Assembly (NCBI RefSeq): GCF_028867935.1
Contig: NZ_JAPQNS010000014.1
Location: 124,001 to 188,000 of the forward strand
Source of the DNA: Flavobacterium sp. SUN052
Lineage (GTDB): Bacteria > Bacteroidota > Bacteroidia > Flavobacteriales > Flavobacteriaceae
Length of the DNA stretch: 64,000 bases
Direction of reading: 5' to 3'
The position numbers and the translations under genes were made by a program. Positions 52,043 to 57,665 of this stretch are shown here, in pieces (the first letter of the stretch is position 1; every line of letters starts with the position of its first letter). The notes below the pieces were generated by a model. That model made no database searches, was not told the origin of the DNA, and worked only from the letters and a program-made list of their open reading frames with translations.

Positions 52043-52110
52043 TAATGATTCCCAGAGTTCGAGCCCCCTCCTAAGCCTCAAAGTGGTGGCTCGAACTCTG
52101 GGAATCATTA
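52043..52110. repeat. 23-bp perfect inverted repeat
   Basis: Arms 52043-52065 and 52088-52110 are perfectly complementary over 23 bp (arm begins TAATGATTCCCAGAG) around a 22-nt loop. It lies between the small ORF and the ABC permease stop (52132). It lacks a U tract, so it is not a standard terminator. It could be a mobile-element end pair, a MITE-like relic, or a recombination or DNA-hairpin site. Confidence 0.85.
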
Positions 52111-52131
52111 TACCTCAACAAAAACAATGTT

Positions 52132-52866
52132 TTACCCCTGGTTTTTATAGACCCGCATTGCAAAGACATAAGCCACAAGCATAATACCGATGCACCAGGC
52201 CAAAGCAACCCATATCTCATCACCTACCGGCTGGTTTGAGAGTAGCGCACGAATCGTTTCCAATATCGAGGTAACCGGCTGATTTTCGGCAAAAGCCCGG
52301 ACAGGCCCCGGCATAGACGTAGTAGGTACAAACGCTGAACTGAGAAAAGGCAAGAAGTGAATCGCAAAGGCAATTCCACTGACACCATCCACCGATTTCG
52401 CGGATAAGCCAACAATTACCGCAACCCATGTCAGGGTCAGCGTGAACAAGGCGAATATGCTAAACACAGCAAACCACGACAATACGCCTGCGGGCGAACG
52501 GAAGCCCATCACTAATGCTACAAGAATGACGACAACAACCGAAATCAAATTGGATACCAACGAGGTCAGCACATGCCCCCACAGAGGAGCTGAGCGGGCA
52601 ATCGGCATGGAGTGGAACCGCTCGAAGATACCCCGCTGCTTGTCTAATAACAGGCGGTAGGACACGTAGCCGATACCGTTGGCAATGGTAATCAGCAGTA
52701 TGCCGGGCAACAGGTAATTCACATAGTTATCTGTGCCGGCTTGGATGGCACCGCCTAACACATAAACGAACAGCAGCATAATCGCAATCGGCGAGAGGCA
52801 GACCGTCATGATGGTATCCACGCTCCGAAAAATATGGCGCAGGCTACGGCCAAGCATAACGCCCAT
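52132..52866 (-). CDS. ABC-2 type permease (DrrB-like)
   Basis: A 244-residue inner-membrane protein with six hydrophobic segments (for example IAIMLLFVYVLGGAI, YLLPGILLITIANGIGYVSY and FAVFSIFALFTLTLTWVAVI) and the ABC-2 signature region around FLPFLSSAFVPTTSMPGPVR. It forms the channel of a drug or lipid exporter with the ATPase encoded 33 bp upstream. An XRE-pentapeptide regulator precedes both, making a three-gene cassette that sits between transfer and antirestriction genes. Substrate unknown. Confidence 0.9.
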   Translation of the reverse strand: MGVMLGRSLRHIFRSVDTIMTVCLSPIAIMLLFVYVLGGAIQAGTDNYVNYLLPGILLITIANGIGYVSYRLLLDKQRGIFERFHSMPIARSAPLWGHVLTSLVSNLISVVVVILVALVMGFRSPAGVLSWFAVFSIFALFTLTLTWVAVIVGLSAKSVDGVSGIAFAIHFLPFLSSAFVPTTSMPGPVRAFAENQPVTSILETIRALLSNQPVGDEIWVALAWCIGIMLVAYVFAMRVYKNQG

Positions 52867-52899
52867 ATCCGTGAAAAAATAGCTCTTTGTCGTTTACAT

Positions 52900-53670
52900 T
52901 TAGTTTATCTCCTTTTTGCCAACGATTGCGAGGAATATCTCCTCCAGTGTCGGCTGTTTTTCAATATATTCCACTTTTTCGGGCGGGAAAAACTTTTTCA
53001 GTTCCTCAAACGAACCGCTCACGATAATCCTGCCCTCGTGAAGAATGACAATTCGGTCGGCGAGTTGTTCAGCCTCGTCCAAATACTGTGTGGTCAAGAA
53101 TATCGTCGTGCCGCCGTCGGAAAGTTCCCTGATAATCTGCCAAAACTCGATACGAACTTCGGGGTCAAGCCCGGTAGTTGGCTCGTCGAGGAAAATAATG
53201 TGCGGTTTTCCCACAAGGCTCATAGCGATGTCGAGCCTACGGCGCATACCGCCTGAGTACGTGGAAACCCTACGGTCGGCGGCATCGGTCAGGCCGAAGC
53301 GGTTCAGTAGATCGTCCGCCATCTGATGCGGATTTTTGAGATGCCGCAGTCTGGCAATCATAATCAAGTTTTCGCGCCCGGTCAATATCTCGTCCACAGC
53401 GACAAACTGCCCGGTTAGGCTGATCGACTGCCGCACGCTGTCGGGCTTTGACGCAACATCGAATCCGTTTATGATAGCAGTTCCGCTATACTGTCTAAGC
53501 AGCGTAGTCAGGATTTTGACAATAGTTGTCTTGCCCGCACCGTTCGAGCCGAGCAGGGCGAAAATAGTGCCCGGCTCCACGTCAAAATCGACTCCTTTCA
53601 GCACGTAAAGCTGCTTGTAGTACTTTTTCAGCCCGTTCACCGAGATGGCCTTTTCATTTTGCCTATCCAT
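52900..53670 (-). CDS. ABC transporter ATPase (DrrA-like)
   Basis: 256 residues. Walker A GSNGAGKTT (41-49), Q-loop LTGQF, signature YSGGMRRRLDIA (138-149), Walker B IIFLDEPTTGLDP and a D-loop/H-region LTTQYLDEAEQLADR are all intact. The C-terminal extension with YIEKQPTLEEIFLAI is typical of the daunorubicin-resistance exporter subfamily. It energises the permease downstream. It lies 12 bp below the regulator gene, so expression is controlled by the promoter at 54633-54663. Confidence 0.93.
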   Translation of the reverse strand: MDRQNEKAISVNGLKKYYKQLYVLKGVDFDVEPGTIFALLGSNGAGKTTIVKILTTLLRQYSGTAIINGFDVASKPDSVRQSISLTGQFVAVDEILTGRENLIMIARLRHLKNPHQMADDLLNRFGLTDAADRRVSTYSGGMRRRLDIAMSLVGKPHIIFLDEPTTGLDPEVRIEFWQIIRELSDGGTTIFLTTQYLDEAEQLADRIVILHEGRIIVSGSFEELKKFFPPEKVEYIEKQPTLEEIFLAIVGKKEIN

Positions 53671-53682
53671 TTTCCCTTAGAT

Positions 53683-54603
53683 TTAAATAACGGTAACCTT
53701 CGACAAATCGGCTCCCATGCCTTTGAGCACGGCACAGGTCAGCTTATCCATTGTCGCGCCGTCAAAGCACATAGGTTTTTTCTTAGACATATGCGCTGAA
53801 CGGAACGATACATTTTTGAGTGTTGCGCCTTTAAACGTAACTTCGTTGAGGGTCGTCTCGTCAAACTTGACACCAATAAAGGTTTGCCCGTCCAGACATA
53901 GCCCCCGCAAATCGGAATGCCGAAAGTCCACGCCGTTAAAGGTGCAATCTTCAAAAATTACTTTTCTGAGGTCGGTAGCGGTCAGCTTAACATCGGTCAG
54001 TGCTACATCTTTAAATTTTACTCCGTCCAGCCCTGACGCGCTGAAGTTAGTACGCACCAGGATGGATTCGTTAAAACGCGCATCCCTAAGGTCAGTACCA
54101 GATATGTTGCAGTCGGTCAGGTTAGCACCATCAAAATCGGCTTCACGCACGTCGCTGCCCGCAAACGAACTGCCCGTCAAGTCCGCACCCGCAAAGCTGG
54201 AGGCACGCAATGCGCTTCCTTCAAATTTTCCTTTATGCGTGATAACGCCCGCGAAATCGCTCTTTGGCAGGTTGCTACCGCTAAAATTAGTTAGTAACTC
54301 ACTCGCCGGAGTGGGAGAGGGATTATCAACCTCCCATACCGTTTGCTTAGGGCTGTCATTGGTCATTTTAGAGGTTGTTTCGGTGGCGGCAGATTGAAAG
54401 CCCTCTGAAAAATAGTTGAGGTCAACGCCCAGAATTTCTGCAAGACGGTTGAACGTAGTAATATCCGGCATTGATTCGCCCCGCTCCCACTTTCCTACTG
54501 CCTGTGGGCTAATGAACAGACGTTGAGCGAGTTCGGCTTGAGAAATAGTTATTCTCTTCCGTGCTTCAGAAATTTTATCGCCAATTGTTTTGGTGTTTAC
54601 CAT
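53683..54603 (-). CDS. XRE regulator fused to pentapeptide repeats
   Basis: 306 residues. An N-terminal Cro/C1 helix-turn-helix is in residues 8-62 (ISQAELAQRLFISPQAVGKW). A linker follows to about 105, then about 180 residues of pentapeptide repeats of the A(D/N)Lxx type (FAGADLTGSSFAGSDVREAD), forming a right-handed beta-helix. It heads the ABC exporter operon. The beta-helix may act as a ligand or partner sensor, or as a DNA mimic as in gyrase-protecting Qnr/MfpA proteins; this fusion is less usual than either part alone. A long palindrome upstream is its probable operator. Confidence 0.88.
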   Translation of the reverse strand: MVNTKTIGDKISEARKRITISQAELAQRLFISPQAVGKWERGESMPDITTFNRLAEILGVDLNYFSEGFQSAATETTSKMTNDSPKQTVWEVDNPSPTPASELLTNFSGSNLPKSDFAGVITHKGKFEGSALRASSFAGADLTGSSFAGSDVREADFDGANLTDCNISGTDLRDARFNESILVRTNFSASGLDGVKFKDVALTDVKLTATDLRKVIFEDCTFNGVDFRHSDLRGLCLDGQTFIGVKFDETTLNEVTFKGATLKNVSFRSAHMSKKKPMCFDGATMDKLTCAVLKGMGADLSKVTVI

Positions 54604-54632
54604 CAGTGATTTTCATTTTGTTTTCGATGCTG

Positions 54633-54731
54633 CAAAGGTATTCTGACCCATTTCCAGCGTCAATAAAAATGCAAACACTTATAGTTGTAATCACGCTACT
54701 TATAGTTGTTATTCAACAACTATAAGTAGCG
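54633..54731 (-). promoter_or_regulatory. Promoter and large palindromic operator of the exporter operon
   Basis: On the minus strand TTGA (54660-54663), 19 nt, and TACCTTTG (54633-54640) form a near-perfect Bacteroidota promoter. Upstream, CGCTACTTATAGTTGTT (54694-54710), ATTC and its perfect complement (54715-54731) form a 17-bp-arm palindrome. A third ACTTATAGTTGT half site lies at 54677-54688, nearer the -33 element. The regulator encoded first in the operon probably binds here. Confidence 0.75.
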
Positions 54732-54804
54732 TATGCCGGGATTTGAGGGTTAATGGTTTGGGGAGAGCAGAAAACTACTTGCTGCAATCATAAATTGCGC
54801 AAAA

Positions 54805-55839
54805 TCACTGTATAGTAATTTTGTATTTTAACGTGGCCGGGTTTTCACTCAGCCACGCTCGTGTTAAGGCCGAAACCGCTTCTGGCTCCACCTCCTCAGC
54901 TATGCCTTTCAGCATATAATCAACGGCTTTTTGTGCCTGGCCCGATGCCCGGAAAATCAGCGTTTTGTCGCCTTTGAGAGCGTTGAGCCAGTTTTGCAGG
55001 TAAGCGGCTGCATTGGTCAGTAGCGGAATGCCGCCCAGCCGGGGGTCGGTTAGGTCAAGGCCGCAACTGCTGGCTAAGTAACAGGCTCCGATTTCGGCGG
55101 TTAATTCTTCTTTGGCGTACCGCTCCCCGCCGAATCCATCAGATTGTACCAACTCCTCCCGGTTCAGCCGGTCGCGGTGGCCGGTCGAGTGAACGAGTTC
55201 ATGGAACAGGACGCTGTAATACGCTTCCGGGCAGTCGAACGCTGAGGGGCGGGGCATATTCACGTAATCGAACAGGGGGCTGTAAAACGCGCGGGCCGGG
55301 TCGCGGTGGACAATATCCGGGGCGTTTTGGTAGCTGGCATAAACCGCGTCGCAAGCCTCAATCCGGTACGCTTCAGTAATGGCTTCGGGGGGCAAGAGCT
55401 TCGGTAACTCAATCGTTACGCCCTCTATGTCGGCCACGTTGAAAACGAAATAATGCTTAAGAAGGGGAACGCCGACCTTTTTCGTTTTGGTCTCGCCCTT
55501 TCGGTTCGTCACCTCTTTTTCTTTTTCCAGTACGTTCCAGAAAACAACCAGATTTCCCCTTGCTCCTTTTCGGATATTGCCCCCCAACTCGGTCGCTTGT
55601 TTGAAGGTTAGGAAGTAGGGACGTTCGTAATTAGCGCATCCCAGCAATACGCTGTTGATACCGGTATAATTTCGTTTGCTCACGAAATTTTGGGCTACCT
55701 CAACCCGGCCATCTTCGAGAATCCCCCACCGTTTGCGCCAGGGGATGCGGCCTTTTTCCAGTTCGGCCACAATCAGCTCAGTCACGCGGGCATACAGGTC
55801 TGTACCTCCCCGCTGTGCGGAAGTTTTGGCATTTTGCAT
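54805..55839 (-). CDS. ardC: ArdC-type antirestriction protein with zincin domain
   Basis: Start taken at 55839 (MQNAKTSAQRGG), 8 nt after the conserved leader, giving 344 residues. The N-terminal ArdC/DUF1738 ssDNA-binding domain (DLYARVTELIVAELEKGRIP, later NFVSKRNYTGINSVLL) is followed by a polyvalent-protein metallopeptidase domain with HELVHSTGH (first His near residue 213) and downstream KEELTAEIGA. It should protect the incoming single strand or act on host restriction in the recipient. It is monocistronic under shared promoter module B, with a structured element further upstream. Confidence 0.9.
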   Translation of the reverse strand: MQNAKTSAQRGGTDLYARVTELIVAELEKGRIPWRKRWGILEDGRVEVAQNFVSKRNYTGINSVLLGCANYERPYFLTFKQATELGGNIRKGARGNLVVFWNVLEKEKEVTNRKGETKTKKVGVPLLKHYFVFNVADIEGVTIELPKLLPPEAITEAYRIEACDAVYASYQNAPDIVHRDPARAFYSPLFDYVNMPRPSAFDCPEAYYSVLFHELVHSTGHRDRLNREELVQSDGFGGERYAKEELTAEIGACYLASSCGLDLTDPRLGGIPLLTNAAAYLQNWLNALKGDKTLIFRASGQAQKAVDYMLKGIAEEVEPEAVSALTRAWLSENPATLKYKITIQ

Positions 55840-55847
55840 TGAAGTTG

Positions 55848-55970
55848 CCCGAAGTAACACGTCGGAGCCGCGCTTGAAGAACACTATAAAGATAGGGCAC
55901 TATGGCCATCTATCCAACATATATAGCTGACCAACAGAAGTTTACCCCAAATCCTCTGCCCCCTTTCGTC
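55848..55970 (-). promoter_or_regulatory. Shared early promoter module, copy B (ardC)
   Basis: Box at 55953-55970 (plus CCTCTGCCCCCTTTCGTC), 35 nt, -33 TTGG (55914-55917), exactly 19 nt, -7 TATCTTTA (55887-55894), exactly 13 nt, leader 55848-55873, then 8 nt to the ardC ATG. The leader can fold CCGA/TCGG around a 9-nt loop. The segment between box and -33 also shares GTCAGCTATATAT with copy D. Confidence 0.85.
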
Positions 55971-56042
55971 CATTAATTGATGGTGTTTTTTGTGATTAGG
56001 TATAGCCTATATTGTGGTGTCAGTGTCTCCGTAGTTGAGTGG

Positions 56043-56136
56043 GCTGAGGGCCGCACTTAGGCGGCTGTCAGCAACTTTATTAGGCCACACGTTTCCGCTG
56101 CCCGACGATAGGAGGAAAGCCAGGAATGGTGTGGCC
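56043..56136. ncRNA. Candidate structured RNA or DNA element, copy 1
   Basis: Hairpin 1: GCTGA(56043-56047)/TCAGC(56068-56072), a G-G mismatch, then GGCCGC/GCGGCT around hexaloop ACTTAG. Hairpin 2: GGCCACAC (56083-56090) pairs with GTGTGGCC (56129-56136) around a 38-nt loop containing CCGACGATAGGA (56102-56113). Copy 2 at 57502-57589 keeps the architecture and this loop motif but changes both strands of the stems together. It lies between a terminator and promoter module B. Strand and transcription are unknown. Confidence 0.55.
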
Positions 56137-56176
56137 AGTGTAAGCCGAGTGTACGGGCTAGAACGAAAGTTAGAAT

Positions 56177-56207
56177 TGTGCAGGCTGGGTCAAACCCAGC
56201 CCGCACA
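56177..56207 (-). terminator. Terminator-like hairpin after the 56219 gene
   Basis: TGTGC, a mismatch, GGCTGGGT, loop CAA, ACCCAGCC, a mismatch and GCACA form a strong stem 12 nt beyond the stop codon of the minus-strand gene ending at 56219. The U tract is poor. Confidence 0.6.
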
Positions 56208-56218
56208 GAATCAAGTCA

Positions 56219-56632
56219 CTAAATTTTAAGTAAAAATTCGGTACTTACTTTGGCTTCGCGGTGTTCATTGTCAATGCTGACCAACACATCAAACTGGTTG
56301 TAGCCCGTCACGGTGCCAGTGGCTCCGGTGCTGGTTAGCTTCACCCGGTCGCCGATGGCGGGTTTGGGTGGCAGGGGTTTGTAAAACCGTTTGAAGTGCT
56401 TGCAGTAGGTCAGGCCAAGCTGCCGGGCGCGGGCGAATAAGTAACCCCAAGCCTGACGGTAAGTGTTGCCGACAAACTTCCAATCATATGCTCTTGCCAG
56501 GTCTTTCCCGGCAACGGTTAGTTGGTAGTCTTCGGTCATGCCAGTAACTCGGATTCTGAAATCTTCCAGCGTCCCCACGGGCGGGGTAGGAGGGGAGTAC
56601 GCCGGGCGTTGGGCGTTTTGAGCATTTTGCAT
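56219..56632 (-). CDS. Hypothetical protein with KOW-like C-terminus, 137 aa
   Basis: Start at 56632 (MQNAQNAQRPAY), which places it exactly 8 nt after the conserved leader, as in ardC; the two even share MQNA codons. The C-terminal 50 residues (AIGDRVKLTSTGATGTVTGY, then NQFDVLVSIDNE) look like a small KOW/SH3 barrel. The middle (YDWKFVGNTYRQAWGYLFAR) is helical. Function is unknown. It is the third gene of the operon under promoter D, after the 92- and 115-residue genes. Confidence 0.65.
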   Translation of the reverse strand: MQNAQNAQRPAYSPPTPPVGTLEDFRIRVTGMTEDYQLTVAGKDLARAYDWKFVGNTYRQAWGYLFARARQLGLTYCKHFKRFYKPLPPKPAIGDRVKLTSTGATGTVTGYNQFDVLVSIDNEHREAKVSTEFLLKI

Positions 56633-56640
56633 TGAAGTTC

Positions 56641-56666
56641 CCCGAAATGACACCTAGGAGCGGGGC
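56641..56666 (-). promoter_or_regulatory. Conserved leader without promoter, copy C
   Basis: A diverged copy of the early-gene leader (minus strand CTCCTAGGTGTCATTTCGGG) lies 8 nt before the start at 56632, inside the operon. It has no -33/-7 elements and no upstream box; its upstream edge overlaps the region just before the stop of the 115-residue gene. Its hairpin would use CCCCG/CGGGG instead of CCGA/TCGG. Confidence 0.6.
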
Positions 56667-56674
56667 GTTAGTAA

Positions 56675-57022
56675 TCATTTTACGAAAACGGGGGATAAAT
56701 TCGATGATAAGCGTAAACCAGTCATGCGTTCAATCGTACTGGTCAATTCCCCGGCATTTACCCTCTCAATGACGATTTCGGTAAACTGCTCGTGGTTGAT
56801 GATGAAAAAGCTAACCTGATAGCTCTTCCCGTCCGGCTGGCATTCTACCCGAATAGATGTGAATCGGCTACCCTTCATTTTCCACTGCAACGCATTCTTT
56901 CGATTGTCTAAGCTAAATCTGCTGGCCCTCATTTGGGCAAAGGCCAGCGGGCCGATTTGGTTGTAAACACCCTGAACGCGGGTGTTTGTCGCTCGACTCA
57001 ACGGGTTGTTTGCGCGGGTCAT
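56675..57022 (-). CDS. Hypothetical protein, 115 aa
   Basis: A basic cytoplasmic protein of unknown family (MTRANNPLSRATNTRVQGVY, later SYQVSFFIINHEQFTEIVIE). It has alternating strands and helices and no signal or membrane segment. Its start overlaps the stop of the 92-residue gene by 4 bp (ATGA), so the two are translationally coupled. It lies in an early operon with the ArdC-like promoter; an antirestriction or DNA-binding function is a guess from context. Confidence 0.6.
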   Translation of the reverse strand: MTRANNPLSRATNTRVQGVYNQIGPLAFAQMRASRFSLDNRKNALQWKMKGSRFTSIRVECQPDGKSYQVSFFIINHEQFTEIVIERVNAGELTSTIERMTGLRLSSNLSPVFVK

Positions 57023-57297
57023 ACCTGGGCGGGTTGGCCGACAAATCGGCGGGTTTGTTGATAGCAGAAAAACAAAGTCGCTTCGATGGCTTTACCAAAT
57101 AGCCAATCTGACTCATCGGGGTCGCATCGTTTGGCGGGATTTTCTAAATCGGTGGTTTCTAACCCGCGCCACATATCAGTATCTGCAAAGGGGTCGGAGA
57201 ATACAAAACCCTGCTGGCGAGCCTGGGCAATCAGGTCACGATTCAGGCGGTTGTCAATAGCCTGACGTACCGGGCAAATTGCAACAGCGTAACTCAT
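57019..57297 (-). CDS. Hypothetical protein, 92 aa
   Basis: First gene of the operon under promoter module D; ATG 57297 lies 7 nt after the leader. The product (MSYAVAICPVRQAIDNRLNR, later DMWRGLETTDLENPAKRCDP) is acidic with a helical C-terminus and unrecognised. It overlaps the 115-residue gene by 4 bp. The tight regulation shared with ardC and the methylase-helicase suggests a role in establishment of the element in a new host. Confidence 0.6.
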   Translation of the reverse strand: MSYAVAICPVRQAIDNRLNRDLIAQARQQGFVFSDPFADTDMWRGLETTDLENPAKRCDPDESDWLFGKAIEATLFFCYQQTRRFVGQPAQV

Positions 57298-57304
57298 ATA
57301 GTTA

Positions 57305-57427
57305 CCCGAAATAACACGTCGGTGCCGCGCTTGGAGAACAGTATAAAGATAGAGCTAAAACGCCGAGTATGCAAGATATATAGCTGACTAACAGAATTTT
57401 ACACCAAACCCTACGCTCCCTTTTGTC
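57305..57427 (-). promoter_or_regulatory. Shared early promoter module, copy D
   Basis: Box at 57410-57427 (plus CCTACGCTCCCTTTTGTC), 35 nt, -33 TTGC (57371-57374), exactly 19 nt, -7 TATCTTTA (57344-57351), exactly 13 nt, leader 57305-57330, then 7 nt to ATG 57297. One leader base differs from B (CGGCACCG for CGGCTCCG), outside the CCGA/TCGG stem. Confidence 0.85.
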
Positions 57428-57501
57428 AGCTTAATTCTCCTGATAAAGTGTGACGTGATTTGGACGTGTGAGTGAAGTATTTAATGAATGTGAGCGTGAA
57501 A

Positions 57502-57589
57502 GCGGGTTGTCGCCCTTCAGCGACTTCCCGCAAAAATAGGTCGCACGGCTCCGACGTCCGACGATAGGAAGGCTAGGGGTGGTGCGAAC
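57502..57589. ncRNA. Candidate structured RNA or DNA element, copy 2
   Basis: Hairpin 1: GCGGG, TT, GTCGC, hexaloop CCTTCA, GCGAC, TT, CCCGC (57502-57531). Hairpin 2: GGTCGCAC (57539-57546) pairs with GTGCGAAC (57582-57589) with one G-A mismatch, around a 35-nt loop containing CCGACGATAGGA (57558-57569). Relative to copy 1, two pairs of hairpin 2 have changed on both strands (C-G to T-A, A-T to G-C). The loop also contains CGGCTCCGACGT (57546-57557), identical to part of the early-gene leader. Confidence 0.55.
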
Positions 57590-57629
57590 GGTGTGCGGCC
57601 ATTTCATTCAAGACCTACACTAATAAGAT

Positions 57630-57659
57630 CGTGAGAGCCGGTTTATTCCGGCTCTCACG
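57630..57659 (-). terminator. Terminator-like hairpin after the methylase-helicase
   Basis: CGTGAGAGCCGG (57630-57641), loop TTTATT and the perfect 12-bp complement CCGGCTCTCACG (57648-57659) lie 6 nt past the stop of the gene ending at 57666. A weak T-rich run (ATCTTATT) follows on the minus strand. Confidence 0.7.
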
Positions 57660-57665
57660 ACTTGT

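Noticed and set aside
52043..52110. tRNA-derived attachment site, suggested by GAGTTCGAGCC in the repeat arm
   Set aside because: No acceptor or T-stem pairing can be drawn and no second att copy was seen.
56035..56229. Plus-strand ORF of 64 codons
   Set aside because: Covers the structured element and the terminator hairpin; no protein-like conservation with the second copy.
56000..57660. Retron or diversity-generating retroelement RNA
   Set aside because: No reverse transcriptase or variable/template repeat is encoded anywhere in the window.
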